A stretch of DNA of 64,000 nucleotides from Chelativorans sp. YIM 93263 (GCF_028767125.1 NZ_JAKCWP010000003.1:493725-557724), one strand, 5' to 3'; shown: positions 1 to 9,264, counted from the stretch's first letter. Notes: a model not told the origin generated them from the sequence alone. Program-made: numbers and translations.

Positions 1-306
1 CTCTCCGTTAATACGCGCCTCCGGCAGACCGCTCTCCTGCGTGGCGATCTCGGTGATCGCCTCGGCACGTGCTTCGATCTCATCGGCAATCGCATTGAGA
101 AAAGCAGCACGGACCGCGCGAGTGGACGGGCCGTAGGTCCAGAAGGCCTCCTCTGCGGCTTTCGCGGCACGGTCCACATCAGCGGAAGAGCCGACCGCAA
201 AGCTGTGTGAGGGGCCCATTACCGGATCGGAGGCGAAGGTCTTGTCACCGCCGACCCATTCACCGGCAATCAAGTGTTTTCCGCGGGGCTGAAAGCTTTC
301 GGGCAT
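1..306 (-). CDS. 2,5-dioxovalerate (alpha-ketoglutaric semialdehyde) dehydrogenase, N-terminal part
   Basis: Only the first 102 codons lie in the window; the gene runs off the left edge. The translated N-terminus (MPESFQPRGKHLIAGEWVGG, then a stretch with SDPVMGPSHSFAVGSSADVD) matches the NADP-dependent aldehyde dehydrogenase group that oxidises alpha-ketoglutaric semialdehyde to 2-oxoglutarate, the last step of Weimberg-type pentose pathways. The catalytic Cys and Glu are outside the window. It follows the sugar dehydrogenase by 42 bp on the same strand and is the most distal visible gene of the chvE sugar operon, which supports the assignment. The precise substrate is inferred from context. 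Confidence 0.85.
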   Translation of the reverse strand, partial: MPESFQPRGKHLIAGEWVGGDKTFASDPVMGPSHSFAVGSSADVDRAAKAAEEAFWTYGPSTRAVRAAFLNAIADEIEARAEAITEIATQESGLPEARINGE

Positions 307-348
307 GGTGCACTCCTTGATTGTCTGTAGGGGCAGTTGGGGGTCTGT

Positions 349-1272
349 CTATTCGTGAAAGGCCTCGACGTCCACAGTCCGGCCGGAAAGAAAAGAGTCC
401 GCCACGAGTTGCAGCGGGGCGGGGTCGACATCGCTTTCGCCTGACTTCAGGAGCTCGGCGAAGCGGTGATAGATGCCCTCATATTCCGCCTCGAGCCCGC
501 CATCCTGCCCCTGACCAACAACGGACATCTTTGAGCCACCTTCGGTCAGCGTGAGTTGGCCGGCATCCGTCTCGATACGGATGTCCCAGGTCTGGGGCCC
601 TTCTTGCCGCCAGTCGAAATCGGCGGCCACGTCGAAACCTGCTTGGCTGCGCATTTTCAGCTGCGCGGCAATCGGCATTTGTACGTTTTTGGGCACCTGC
701 AACACGGCTTCAGTGACGAAGACCGGCGGCACGATGGCCGTCAGGATCGAAAGCGCGTTGATGCCGGGATCAAACACGCCGAACCCGCCGGCTTCCCAGA
801 TCCAGGCCTGGCCGGGATGCCAGCGCCGCACATCTTCCTTCCAGATGATCTCGACATGGCGGATTGTCTTGCCGGCAAGCCACTGCCGCGCCGGCTCAAC
901 GCAGGGCGCGAAGCGCGAATGCCATGTCGCGAAGAGCGAGACGTTGTGCTGCCCTGCAAGCTCGGCCAGCGCATCGACCTCGCCCAGCGTCGCGCCGGGC
1001 GGCTTTTCCAGGAGCACATGGCGGCCGGCCTTTATGCTTGCAACGGCCATGTTGTAACGCACGGAAGGCGGCGTGCAGAGCGCGACCGCCGGAATGTCGG
1101 GGCGCTCCCGCAGCATGGTCTCGAGGTCGGTGTAGTTCTCCACCACATCGACCTTGCCGTGCCGGCTTACGGCAGCGGCCAATTCGAACTGGGTGGACGC
1201 CTCTATGACCGGCAGGTGCTGGTCCCGCGCAATCTTGCCGATGCCGACAACGGCGATCTTGGTGCCGTTCAT
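349..1272 (-). CDS. Gfo/Idh/MocA-family sugar 1-dehydrogenase (D-galactose / L-arabinose type)
   Basis: A 307-residue NAD(P)-dependent oxidoreductase. The N-terminal Rossmann glycine motif VVGIGKIA is at residues 8-15 and the family EKP motif, holding the catalytic Lys, is at 89-91. The sequence resembles the D-galactose/L-arabinose 1-dehydrogenases of Azospirillum and rhizobia, which oxidise the aldose to its lactone and so start non-phosphorylating breakdown. A GGGAGA ribosome site precedes the ATG. Its place in one strand-consistent run with a sugar-acid dehydratase, an FAH-family enzyme and a semialdehyde dehydrogenase fits that first step. Which sugar is preferred cannot be read from sequence. 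Confidence 0.85.
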   Translation of the reverse strand: MNGTKIAVVGIGKIARDQHLPVIEASTQFELAAAVSRHGKVDVVENYTDLETMLRERPDIPAVALCTPPSVRYNMAVASIKAGRHVLLEKPPGATLGEVDALAELAGQHNVSLFATWHSRFAPCVEPARQWLAGKTIRHVEIIWKEDVRRWHPGQAWIWEAGGFGVFDPGINALSILTAIVPPVFVTEAVLQVPKNVQMPIAAQLKMRSQAGFDVAADFDWRQEGPQTWDIRIETDAGQLTLTEGGSKMSVVGQGQDGGLEAEYEGIYHRFAELLKSGESDVDPAPLQLVADSFLSGRTVDVEAFHE

Positions 1273-1365
1273 GCTACGTATCTCCCTCTACTTCCGGGAC
1301 ACTCATTGCCCCTCTCTTGCAAATTCTAAGGACGTGAGCATGGCTCAAGCCCAAGAATTCGCTTT

Positions 1366-1477
1366 CTCTCCCGCAAGGGGAGAGATGGAGCGCTGCTACA
1401 CACACTCCGCAAATCGCCATGCTCGGCGATTAACTGCGTGTGTGCGGCTGCGTTGTCTCCCCTTGGGGGGCAAACCT
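1366..1477. repeat. Intergenic palindromic element with two hairpins
   Basis: The 208-bp gap between the sugar dehydrogenase and the dehydratase holds two strong dyads. The first, CTCTCCC-GCAA-GGGGAGAG (1366-1384), is a short GC hairpin. The second (about 1399-1445) pairs CACACAC with GTGTGTG on the outside and AATCGCC with GGCGATT (1412-1428) inside. A CTCCCC...GGGG stretch follows at 1457-1470. Short open frames across it are not convincing genes. The arrangement resembles the small mobile palindromic repeats common between rhizobial genes; membership of a named family was not tested. Confidence 0.5.
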
Positions 1478-1480
1478 TCT

Positions 1481-3226
1481 TTAATGCGACTCCCGCGCCA
1501 CCGGATGGCCGCGGCAGCCCTTCAAAAAGTCGAAGTCAGCGCCCGTATCCGCGCCCTGCACGTGGTCGTGGAAGAGCTGGGCGTAACCGCTCTTCGGGCG
1601 GTCAATTGCCGGCTTCCACTCCGCCAGGCGCCTTTCCAGTTCCGCATCGGTGATATCGAGATGCAAACGGCGGCTGGGAACGTCCAACTCGATCATGTCG
1701 CCATTGCGCACCACTGCGAGCGGGCCGCCCACCGCCGCTTCCGGGGAGGTGTGAAGGATCACCGTGCCATAGGCCGTGCCTGACATGCGTGCGTCCGAAA
1801 TGCGGATCATGTCGGTAATACCCTTCTTCAGCACCTTGGGCGGCAGGCCCATATTGCCGACTTCGGCCATACCGGGATAACCCTTGGGCCCGCAATTCTT
1901 CAGCACGAGAATGCAGGTCTCATCGACCTCAAGCGTCTCGTCATTGATCTTGGCCTTGTAGTCGTCGATGTCCTCGAAAACGACGGCGCGGCCGCGATGA
2001 TGCATCAGATGTGGCGAGGCGGCCGACGGCTTCAGAACCGCCCCTTTGGGCGCCAGATTGCCGCGCAGCACGGCGATCCCCCCTTGCTGCGTTAGCGCCT
2101 TTTCGACCGGACGGATGACGTCCTCGTTCCAGTTCTTGACGTCCTTGACCTCGTCCCAGATCGGGCCGCCCGAGACCGTGAGGGCATCCTTGTGGAGCTT
2201 GCCGCCCTCTCCGAGCATCCTGATGACGACGGGCAGGCCGCCGGCATAAAAAAACTCCTCCATCAGGTACTTGCCGGAAGGCATTAGGTTCACAATGGTG
2301 GGGATATCGCGGCCATGCCGGTCCCAATCATCTAGCGTCAGGTCAACGCCGATGCGGCCGGCCAGCGCCAGCAGGTGAACGACGGCGTTTGTAGAGCCGC
2401 CAATCGCCCCGTTGACGCGTATAGCGTTCTCAAACGCTTCGCGGGTAAGGATATCGGAGGGCTTAAGCTCGTCCTTGACCATGTCGACGATGCGCCGGCC
2501 CGACAGATGCGCCATGACGCGGCGGCGGCTGTCGACGCCCGGGATAGCGGCATTGCCGGAAAGTGCCATGCCGAGCGCCTCGGCCATCGACGCCATGGTG
2601 GAGGCGGTGCCCATGGTGTTGCAAGAGCCCGGCGATCGGCTCATGGCTTGCTCGGCCTCGAGAAAATCCTCGTTGCTCATATCGCCGGCCTTGATGGCCT
2701 CGGACATCTGCCAGAGCGCCGTGCCGGAGCCCACGCGTTCGCCGCGGAACCAGCCATTGAGCATCGGCCCGCCGGAAACGACGATGGAGGGCAGATCGGT
2801 GCTGGCCGCGCCCATGAGCAGCGCCGGGGTTGTCTTGTCGCAGCCGGCAAGCAGAACGACCCCGTCAAGCGGATTGGCGCGTAGCGCCTCCTCCACGTCC
2901 ATTGCCGTCATGTTGCGATACATCATGGCGGTGGGACGCAGGGAGCTTTCACCGGGCGAGAACACCGGAAATTCGAGCGGCAGGCCGCCTGCCTCGTATA
3001 TGCCGTGCTTCACGCGTTCGGCGAGATCGCGCAGATGCGCATTGCAGGGTGTGAGCTGGGACCAGGTGTTGCAGATGCCGATCACCGGCCGCCCGTCGAA
3101 GAGGTCTGCGGGCAGGCCCTGATTCTTCATCCAGGAGCGGTGGTAAATGTGGTCGCGCGTGGTCCCGCCGAACCACTCCTGCGAGCGCAGCTTGCGTGGC
3201 CAGGGCTTCGGGGTGAAAGCATTCAT
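1481..3226 (-). CDS. IlvD/Edd-family sugar-acid dehydratase (L-arabonate / D-xylonate / D-galactonate type)
   Basis: A 581-residue member of the dihydroxy-acid / phosphogluconate dehydratase family. The iron-sulfur cysteine motifs are all visible: ICNTWSQLTPCN near the N-terminus, LAGCDKTTPALL, and GSCNTMGTASTM. Length and the WFGGTTRDHIYHRSW N-terminus match the pentonate dehydratase branch (L-arabonate dehydratase AraC of Azospirillum, xylonate dehydratases) rather than IlvD itself. It would turn the aldonic acid into a 2-keto-3-deoxy acid. The start is the ATG at 3226 with a purine-rich GGAAAGGAAAC site; a longer open frame reaching 3442 runs into the upstream gene and lacks family similarity. 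Confidence 0.85.
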   Translation of the reverse strand: MNAFTPKPWPRKLRSQEWFGGTTRDHIYHRSWMKNQGLPADLFDGRPVIGICNTWSQLTPCNAHLRDLAERVKHGIYEAGGLPLEFPVFSPGESSLRPTAMMYRNMTAMDVEEALRANPLDGVVLLAGCDKTTPALLMGAASTDLPSIVVSGGPMLNGWFRGERVGSGTALWQMSEAIKAGDMSNEDFLEAEQAMSRSPGSCNTMGTASTMASMAEALGMALSGNAAIPGVDSRRRVMAHLSGRRIVDMVKDELKPSDILTREAFENAIRVNGAIGGSTNAVVHLLALAGRIGVDLTLDDWDRHGRDIPTIVNLMPSGKYLMEEFFYAGGLPVVIRMLGEGGKLHKDALTVSGGPIWDEVKDVKNWNEDVIRPVEKALTQQGGIAVLRGNLAPKGAVLKPSAASPHLMHHRGRAVVFEDIDDYKAKINDETLEVDETCILVLKNCGPKGYPGMAEVGNMGLPPKVLKKGITDMIRISDARMSGTAYGTVILHTSPEAAVGGPLAVVRNGDMIELDVPSRRLHLDITDAELERRLAEWKPAIDRPKSGYAQLFHDHVQGADTGADFDFLKGCRGHPVARESH

Positions 3227-3284
3227 GCGTTTCTGTTTCCTTTCCAAGTCCGCTGCCCGGAGGTGCGGGTTAAGTGAATAGGAG

Positions 3285-4250
3285 TCAGAGAATTTCGACT
3301 GTTGCCGCCCGCTTCTTCTCCCGGGCGTGCGGGTTCCGGAGCGGCAGCCCGAACTCGGGCGCGGATATCTCGAATTCATCCCCCTCGCCGCAGGAGATGC
3401 CATCGGCAAAGGAGAGTGTCGCCGTGCCGAACATGTGCACATGCAGATCGCCCGGCTGGCAGAACAGGCCGTATTTGAAGTGATGAAACTCCAGATTGGC
3501 GATCGAATGGGACATGTTGTCCTCGCCGGAGAGAAATTCCTTCTCCCAGATCACCTTACCGTCGCGCAGGATGCGCGAGGTGCCGCGAATATCGGCCGGC
3601 AAGTCGCCGACCAGAAGCTCAGGCCCGAAGGAGGCCGGGCGGAGCTTGGAATGGGCGAGATAGAGATAGTTGATGCGCTCAGTCACATGGTCGGAGAACT
3701 CGTTGGCGAGCGAGAAACCGATGCGGGAGGGCCGGCAATCCTTGCCGATAATATAAAAGCCGGCGATCTCCGGCTCCTCGCCACCATCCAGCGCGCAGTC
3801 GGGCGAGGCAAGCGGATCGCCCGGCGCGACCGCGGCGACGCCCGTGCCCTTGTAAAACCATTCGGGCTGCACGCCGTCCTTGCCGGCCTCCGGCTTGCCA
3901 CCCTCGATGCCCATGCGGAACATCTTCATGGAGTCGCTCATGCCGGCCTCATCGGCATGCATGGCGTCACGCGCCGACGCGGAGCCAAGATGCGTGAGCC
4001 CCGTCCCGGTCAGGTGCATATGCGCCGCGTCAGGATGGCGAACGGGTACGTCGAGCGCGCCTTCGCCAGCCAGCTTTTCCAGATCGACCGTATCGCCAAA
4101 GCCGTGGCTTTCGATCACCGTTAGCAGCTTTTGTCCCGACTCCACCGCCTCCTGCGCCAGCGCATAGGTGGTTGTCGCCCCGTTCACGAGCCGAGCATCG
4201 CTCCCCTGGCGGCAGACCACGCCACCCTTCTTGAGCTGTGAAAGATGCAT
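3285..4250 (-). CDS. gguC: GguC / AraD1-like FAH-superfamily protein
   Basis: A 321-residue protein of the fumarylacetoacetate hydrolase superfamily, like GguC encoded after chvE-gguAB in Agrobacterium. FAH-type relatives next to pentonate dehydratases are annotated as AraD1 or 2-keto-3-deoxy-pentonate dehydratases, giving alpha-ketoglutaric semialdehyde. That function fits this operon, which otherwise has no such dehydratase, but it is inference. The C-terminal half carries the FAH fold landmarks (IIGKDCRPSRIGFSLANEFSD, GVEQ-like barrel segments, FGTATLSF). It starts 10 bp after gguB with a good GGAGGG site, so the two are probably translated together. Confidence 0.8.
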   Translation of the reverse strand: MHLSQLKKGGVVCRQGSDARLVNGATTTYALAQEAVESGQKLLTVIESHGFGDTVDLEKLAGEGALDVPVRHPDAAHMHLTGTGLTHLGSASARDAMHADEAGMSDSMKMFRMGIEGGKPEAGKDGVQPEWFYKGTGVAAVAPGDPLASPDCALDGGEEPEIAGFYIIGKDCRPSRIGFSLANEFSDHVTERINYLYLAHSKLRPASFGPELLVGDLPADIRGTSRILRDGKVIWEKEFLSGEDNMSHSIANLEFHHFKYGLFCQPGDLHVHMFGTATLSFADGISCGEGDEFEISAPEFGLPLRNPHAREKKRAATVEIL

Positions 4251-4260
4251 CCTATCCCTC

Positions 4261-5493
4261 CTATGCCGACTTGTTCTTGTTGTAGACGTCGAAGATCACG
4301 GCCGCGAGCAGCACCAGACCCTTGATGACTTGCTGGTAGTCGATGCCGATGCCGACAATCGACATGCCGTTGTTCATCACGCCCATGATGAAGGCGCCGA
4401 TGATCGCCCCCGTAATCTTGCCCACGCCGCCGGACATGGAAGCACCGCCGATGAAAACGGCCGCGATCACGTCAAGCTCAAAGGCAACGCCCGCCTTCGG
4501 CGTGGCGGTGTTCAGACGGGCGGCGAAAATCAGCCCTGCCAGCGCCGCCAGCATCCCCATATTTGCAAAGGTCAGGAAGGTCAGCCGTTCTGTGGGAATG
4601 CCCGATAGCTTCGCCGCCTTCAGATTGCCCCCAAGCGCATAGATCCGACGACCAATCGTCGTGGAGTTGGTCAGGAAAGTATAAGCCGCCGCCAGAACGG
4701 CCATGGTGATCATCACGTTCGGGAACCCGCGATAGGTGGCAAGCAGATACGACAGGAAGATGATCGCGGCGGCCAGAAGACCGTTCTTGGCGACGAAAAA
4801 GACGAACGGTTCTTCTTCGATGCCATAGCTGAGATTTCGGCGCCGGTTGCGCATCGCCATGAACAGCAGGAGAGCCGCCGTCGCCGTGCCAAGCAAGATT
4901 GCCGTCACGTTCGGTTGCCCCACGCCGAAAATGTCAGGAATGAAGCCGGTGCTGAGCAACTGGAATGAGCGTGGGAACGGACCGACCGACTGCCCCTGCA
5001 GAACCCACAACGTGAGCCCGCGGAACACGAGCATTCCAGCCAGCGTGACAATGAAGGAGGGAATGCGCCAATAGGCAACCCAGTAGCCTTGCGCCGCGCC
5101 GATCATAAAGCCAAGGGCCAGACACGCGGGAATGACGAAGAGCGTCGGCAGGTTGTAATCGACCAGCATCACCGCGGCCACGGCGCCTACAAAGGCTACG
5201 ACCGAGCCTACGGACAGATCGATATGGCCGGCAACGATAACCAGCAACATGCCGATTGCCATGACGACAATATAGCTGTTTTGAAGAATGAGGTTCGTCA
5301 GGTTCACCGGTCGCATCAGCGTGCCGTCGGTCATGACCTGGAAGAATGCCATGATGATGACCAGCGCGAAGAGCATGCCATACTCGCGCAGGTGGTTCTT
5401 TACATGGCTGGCAATGGAGACCGCAGCCCCTTCGACTGCATTATCACCCAGGCCCTCGCCGGGCTGCTTTTCGCGGGCGGACACTTCGGACAT
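4261..5493 (-). CDS. gguB: Sugar ABC transporter permease GguB
   Basis: A 410-residue polytopic inner-membrane protein of the BPD_transp_2 type (XylH/GguB), with about ten hydrophobic segments from residue 35 to the end. Family landmarks include GHIDLSVGSVVAFVGAV and, near the C-terminus, AVFIGGASMSGGVGKITGAIIGAFIMGVMNN (EAA-like cytoplasmic loop, quoted in two parts in the alignment sense). It forms the membrane channel for the GguA ATPase and ChvE. The start lies 2 bp after the gguA stop, which implies translational coupling. Length is slightly above the usual 390-400 because of a polar 30-residue N-terminal extension. Confidence 0.9.
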   Translation of the reverse strand: MSEVSAREKQPGEGLGDNAVEGAAVSIASHVKNHLREYGMLFALVIIMAFFQVMTDGTLMRPVNLTNLILQNSYIVVMAIGMLLVIVAGHIDLSVGSVVAFVGAVAAVMLVDYNLPTLFVIPACLALGFMIGAAQGYWVAYWRIPSFIVTLAGMLVFRGLTLWVLQGQSVGPFPRSFQLLSTGFIPDIFGVGQPNVTAILLGTATAALLLFMAMRNRRRNLSYGIEEEPFVFFVAKNGLLAAAIIFLSYLLATYRGFPNVMITMAVLAAAYTFLTNSTTIGRRIYALGGNLKAAKLSGIPTERLTFLTFANMGMLAALAGLIFAARLNTATPKAGVAFELDVIAAVFIGGASMSGGVGKITGAIIGAFIMGVMNNGMSIVGIGIDYQQVIKGLVLLAAVIFDVYNKNKSA

Positions 5494-5495
5494 TT

Positions 5496-7022
5496 CTACG
5501 TCCTCACAATCATGGACATGATTTTCTCCTGGCTTGCCTCGCTCGCGGCGAGTTCACCTAGGATTTTTCCTTCGTTCATCACATAGATGCGGTCGCACAT
5601 GCCGAGCAGTTCGGGCATCTCGGACGAAATCATGACGACCCCCTTACCCTGGCCGGCCAGTTCGGCGATGATGTTGTAGATCTCGAACTTGGCGCCGACA
5701 TCGATACCCCGCGTCGGCTCATCAAGGATGAGCACGTCCGGCTCGGTGAAGAGCCATTTGCCGAGCACGACCTTCTGCTGGTTGCCGCCTGAGAGGTTGA
5801 CCACTTTCTGGAAGACACTCGGTGTGCGCACGCCAAGTGCTTTCCGGTAGCGCTCGGCCGCTTGCCGCTCCTCGGCCTCATTCAGCACGCCATTGTGCGA
5901 AACGGCCGGAAGATTGGCGAGCGTGATATTCCTGAGAATGTTCTCTTCCAGCACCAGTCCCAGCGATTTGCGGTCTTCGGTGACATAAGCAAGCCCGTTG
6001 GCCACCGCGCGCCCGACTGTGGAGACATCGATCTCATTGCCCCGCAGCTTGACCGAACCAGAGATTTCCCGGCCATAGCTGCGGCCAAAAAGGCTCATGG
6101 CGAGTTCGGTCCGACCCGAGCCCATAAGCCCCGCAATTCCAACCACCTCGCCCGAGGCCACGCGGAACGCGGCGTCGTGGATCACCTGCCTGTCCGTGTG
6201 AATCGGATGCCAGACGTTCCAGTCCCCTACCTCCAAAAGTGTCTCGCCGATCTTCGGTGTGCGCTCGGGATAACGGTGCGCCATGTCCCGGCCGACCATA
6301 TCGCGAACGATGCGGTCTTCGCTCACCTTGTTAGTCCGCGCATCCAGTGTGGACACGGTCTTGCCGTCGCGCAGGACGGTGATGGAATCGGCAACGCGCC
6401 CTACTTCGTTCAGTTTGTGCGAAATCAGGATCGAGGTGATCCCCTGCGCCTTGAATTCGAGCAGGAGGTCGAGAAGCTTCTGGCTGTCATTCTCCTGCAG
6501 GGAAGCGGTGGGCTCGTCGAGAATGAGAAGCTTCACCTCCTTGGACAGCGCCTTGGCAATCTCCACGAGTTGCTGTTTGCCGACACCCAGCGTATCGACA
6601 CGCGCGCCCGGCTTCTCCTTCAGACCGACCTTTTGCAGCAGGTGTTCCGCCCGCGACAGCGTTGCCGGCCAGTTGATCACACCGCCGGACGCCATTTCGT
6701 TGCCGAGAAAGATGTTCTCGGCAATCGAAAGCAGAGGCACGAGCGCCAGTTCCTGATGAATGATGATGATTCCGACGCGCTCGCTGTCGGCGATACCGGA
6801 AAAGGCGACGGGTTTACCGTCAAAGACGATTTCGCCGTCATAATCGCCGTGCGGATGAACCCCGCTCAAGACCTTCATCAAGGTCGACTTGCCGGCGCCA
6901 TTCTCACCGACAAGCGCGTGGATTTCACCCGGAGCGACCTTCAGATTGACATCGTCCAGAGCCTTCACACCGGGAAAGCTCTTGGTGATGCCGCGCATCT
7001 CCAGAATCGGTTCCATGGACAT
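5496..7022 (-). CDS. gguA: Sugar ABC transporter ATP-binding protein GguA
   Basis: A 508-residue duplicated ABC ATPase of the XylG/AraG/MglA group that powers import of the ChvE-bound sugar. The N-terminal half has Walker [10 protein letters not shown], a signature variant [15 protein letters not shown] and Walker [12 protein letters not shown]. The C-terminal half has a degenerate P-loop (GLMGSGRTE), the signature [15 protein letters not shown] and [15 protein letters not shown]. One intact and one degenerate site is normal for this group. Two start codons lie two codons apart (7022 and 7016); the upstream one is listed. It follows chvE by 61 bp. Confidence 0.92.
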   Translation of the reverse strand: MSMEPILEMRGITKSFPGVKALDDVNLKVAPGEIHALVGENGAGKSTLMKVLSGVHPHGDYDGEIVFDGKPVAFSGIADSERVGIIIIHQELALVPLLSIAENIFLGNEMASGGVINWPATLSRAEHLLQKVGLKEKPGARVDTLGVGKQQLVEIAKALSKEVKLLILDEPTASLQENDSQKLLDLLLEFKAQGITSILISHKLNEVGRVADSITVLRDGKTVSTLDARTNKVSEDRIVRDMVGRDMAHRYPERTPKIGETLLEVGDWNVWHPIHTDRQVIHDAAFRVASGEVVGIAGLMGSGRTELAMSLFGRSYGREISGSVKLRGNEIDVSTVGRAVANGLAYVTEDRKSLGLVLEENILRNITLANLPAVSHNGVLNEAEERQAAERYRKALGVRTPSVFQKVVNLSGGNQQKVVLGKWLFTEPDVLILDEPTRGIDVGAKFEIYNIIAELAGQGKGVVMISSEMPELLGMCDRIYVMNEGKILGELAASEASQEKIMSMIVRT

Positions 7023-7083
7023 TCCCGTGCCGAGGCGGCCGGCTCACTGACCGTGGCCAGCCGCGCCGATCCATATCGATGGC

Positions 7084-8151
7084 CTACTGCAGCTGATCTT
7101 CAGTGTAGTAGCCGCTACCGACCAGCACTTCTTCCCAGTTGTCGGCATCCACCGGAACCGGCTCCAGCAGATAGGAGGGGACGACCTTCACGCCGTTGTC
7201 ATATGTCTCGGTGTCGTTGATCTCCGGCTCTCCACCCTGGAGAAGCGCATCCACCATGCCGACGGTCACGCGGGCAAGCTCGCGCGTATCCTTAAAGACG
7301 GTGGAATACTGCTCTCCGGCGAGGATCGACTTGATCGATGGGATCTCGGCGTCCTGTCCGGTCACGATTGGCATTTCGAGATCGCCCGAACCGTAGCCGA
7401 CGCCCTTGAGCGAAGAGAGAATGCCGATGGACAGGCCGTCGTAGGGCGAAAGAACGCCGTGAACTTCTGCATCGGTGTAATAAGCCGAGAGGAGGTTATC
7501 CATGCGCGCCTGCGCAACCGAGCCATCCCAACGCAGCGTACCGACTGTGTCCATGCCCATCTGCTCGGACGGAATGACGATATCGCCGGAATCGATCAGC
7601 GGCTGCAGTACCGACATGGCGCCGTCGTAGAAGAAGTAGGCGTTGTTATCGTCGGGGGACCCGCCGAAAAGTTCGACGTTCCAGGGCTTGTCGTCCGGAA
7701 AGCGCGCCTCCAGGCCTTCAACGAGCGAATTTGCCTGCTGGACGCCGACCTGGAAATTATCGAAGGTTGCGTAATAATCGACATGCTCGCTGTCACGGAT
7801 CAGCCGGTCATAGGCGATGACGTTGATCCCGGCGGCGTTGGCGTTTTCGAGCGCGTTGGACAGCGTGGTGCCGTCGATCGAAGCTATGACCAGAACATCG
7901 GCGCCCTTGGTGATCATGTTCTCGATCTGTGCAAGCTGGTTGGGAATGTCATCCTCAGCGTATTGCAGATCGGTCTCGTAACCGGCCTCCTCGAACTGCT
8001 TGACCATGGAGTTTCCGTCGGAAATCCATCGCGCCGAGGATTTCGTCGGCATTGCGATACCGACATACCCCTTCTCCTGAGCCGCTGCGGTGCCCGCGTA
8101 GAGCGCGGTGCCCATCGCGAGTGACGTGAAAATGGCGGTAAGCTTTTTCAT
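7084..8151 (-). CDS. chvE: Periplasmic multiple-sugar-binding protein ChvE
   Basis: A 355-residue periplasmic binding protein. Residues 1-24 ([20 protein letters not shown]...AAA) form a Sec signal peptide. The mature part has the sugar-binding features of the XylF/ChvE group: [36 protein letters not shown] and VTGQDAE. In Agrobacterium ChvE binds galactose, arabinose, xylose and glucose, delivers them to GguAB, and also signals to VirA. No vir genes are visible here, so only the transport role can be supported. The start at 8151 has a strong GGGAGGA site. An open frame extending to 8277 crosses the promoter and operator and is rejected. Confidence 0.92.
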   Translation of the reverse strand: MKKLTAIFTSLAMGTALYAGTAAAQEKGYVGIAMPTKSSARWISDGNSMVKQFEEAGYETDLQYAEDDIPNQLAQIENMITKGADVLVIASIDGTTLSNALENANAAGINVIAYDRLIRDSEHVDYYATFDNFQVGVQQANSLVEGLEARFPDDKPWNVELFGGSPDDNNAYFFYDGAMSVLQPLIDSGDIVIPSEQMGMDTVGTLRWDGSVAQARMDNLLSAYYTDAEVHGVLSPYDGLSIGILSSLKGVGYGSGDLEMPIVTGQDAEIPSIKSILAGEQYSTVFKDTRELARVTVGMVDALLQGGEPEINDTETYDNGVKVVPSYLLEPVPVDADNWEEVLVGSGYYTEDQLQ

Positions 8152-8252
8152 TGATAATCCTCCCATGCCGCAGTGACGCGGCGTCATCCTCTTCTCGCCG
8201 CGCCCGATGGCTTGTTGTCGCAAGAGTGGTGGACCTTGCTGATCCGCAGACC

Positions 8253-8281
8253 AAACTAAAGAGTGGGAATATACCAATCAA
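8253..8281 (-). promoter_or_regulatory. Candidate chvE promoter
   Basis: On the minus strand TTGATT (8281-8276) and TAGTTT (8258-8253) are separated by 17 bp, a plausible sigma70-type -35/-10 pair about 100 bp before chvE. The -35 box overlaps the proximal arm of the inverted repeat assigned to GbpR, which would let the regulator act directly on polymerase. It is a motif match only. Confidence 0.4.
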
Positions 8282-8320
8282 ATGCATTTTAGGTTTCTAT
8301 GTATATCTTAATTGGTATAT
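8269..8320. promoter_or_regulatory. Candidate GbpR operator in the chvE-gbpR divergent promoter
   Basis: ATATACCAAT (8269-8278) and its exact reverse complement ATTGGTATAT (8311-8320) lie in the 177-bp divergent region. Their centres are 42 bp apart, about four helical turns, which suits a LysR-type tetramer contacting two sites on one DNA face. A nearby direct repeat GTATATCTT (8301-8309 and 8315-8323) extends the distal arm. In Agrobacterium GbpR controls chvE, so the assignment follows known biology; the exact site is inferred. Confidence 0.6.
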
Positions 8321-8328
8321 CTTTCAGC

Positions 8329-9264
8329 ATGGCAAACGATCATCCTTTCCGACTGAAACTCAATCACTTCCGGCTCATTGCAGCGATTGCAGAGCATGGG
8401 CAGATCAGCCCGGCGGCCGCCTCGCTTTCCATGACGCAGCCGGCGGCATCGCGCACACTCACGCAAGTCGAAGGAATTGTCGGCGCGCCTCTGTTCGAGC
8501 GCCACGCCCGGGGGATGAGACCGACCGAGGTCGGCCAGGTGCTTTCGCGACATGCAGACGCACTGCTGACCGAGATGCGCGAGACCATGCGGGAGGTGGA
8601 GGAGTTCAAGCGTGGCGTCGGAGGGCGGGTGCGTGTGGGGGCCGTCACGGGTGCGGCCGTCGGCTATGTCATGCCGGCCATTCACCGGCTCAAGGAAGCA
8701 TCGCCCAACTCCGACGTGCATATCGAGGTGGCGCCGAGCGACACGCTGATCCGGGACCTTGCCAGCGGTCATCTGGACTTTGCGCTGGCGCGTGTGCCGC
8801 CGCCGTTCGATCCGCGTGATTTCGTCATCGGGCGCGGGCGTGGAGAAATTGTCGACCTGCTGGTGCGCAAAGGCCATCCGCTCGCCGACGTTACGACGAC
8901 CTCCATCGTCGACCTCGGTCATTTTCAGTGGATCATGCAGGCGGTGGGCGCGCCGTTGCGCGTGGCCGTGGAAAACGCTTTCATAATTGCCGGAGCGCAA
9001 CCGCCGCGCAATACCATCAACACGACCTCGTTGCTCGCCATGATCGCACTCTTGCTCACGTCGAATGCCATCGCCCCCCTGTCGCGTGAGGTAACGGAGA
9101 TGCTTGACGCGACCGGCAGCGAGGCCCGGCTGCAGGTGCTGCCGATCCATCAGTCGATCACGATCTCGCCCTATCATCTTCTCCAGCCAAGAGGCCGCCC
9201 CCTTTCGCCACTGGCAACCCGGCTAAAAGAGCTGATCTCGGAGGAACTGGCGCGCGAGAACTGA
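8329..9264 (+). CDS. gbpR: LysR-type transcriptional regulator GbpR
   Basis: A 311-residue LysR regulator with an N-terminal winged helix-turn-helix (residues about 5-65, including ISPAAASLSMTQPAASRTLTQVE and LFERHARGMRPTEVG) and a C-terminal LysR substrate domain. It diverges from chvE exactly as gbpR (galactose-binding-protein regulator) does in Agrobacterium, where it controls chvE in response to sugar. An upstream in-frame ATG at 8299 would add ten residues (MYILIGISFS), but that stretch overlaps the inverted-repeat operator, so the ATG at 8329 is preferred. Neither start has a strong ribosome site. The C-terminal segment is duplicated as a relic at 11142-11237. Confidence 0.88.
   Translation: MANDHPFRLKLNHFRLIAAIAEHGQISPAAASLSMTQPAASRTLTQVEGIVGAPLFERHARGMRPTEVGQVLSRHADALLTEMRETMREVEEFKRGVGGRVRVGAVTGAAVGYVMPAIHRLKEASPNSDVHIEVAPSDTLIRDLASGHLDFALARVPPPFDPRDFVIGRGRGEIVDLLVRKGHPLADVTTTSIVDLGHFQWIMQAVGAPLRVAVENAFIIAGAQPPRNTINTTSLLAMIALLLTSNAIAPLSREVTEMLDATGSEARLQVLPIHQSITISPYHLLQPRGRPLSPLATRLKELISEELAREN

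Noticed and set aside
1481..3442. 653-residue version of the dehydratase starting at 3442
   Set aside because: The extra N-terminal 72 residues overlap the gguC gene in another frame and have no family resemblance; the ATG at 3226 fits both length and ribosome site.
7084..8151. Virulence-related role for ChvE
   Set aside because: No virA/virG or other vir genes are in the window; the operon points to sugar catabolism.
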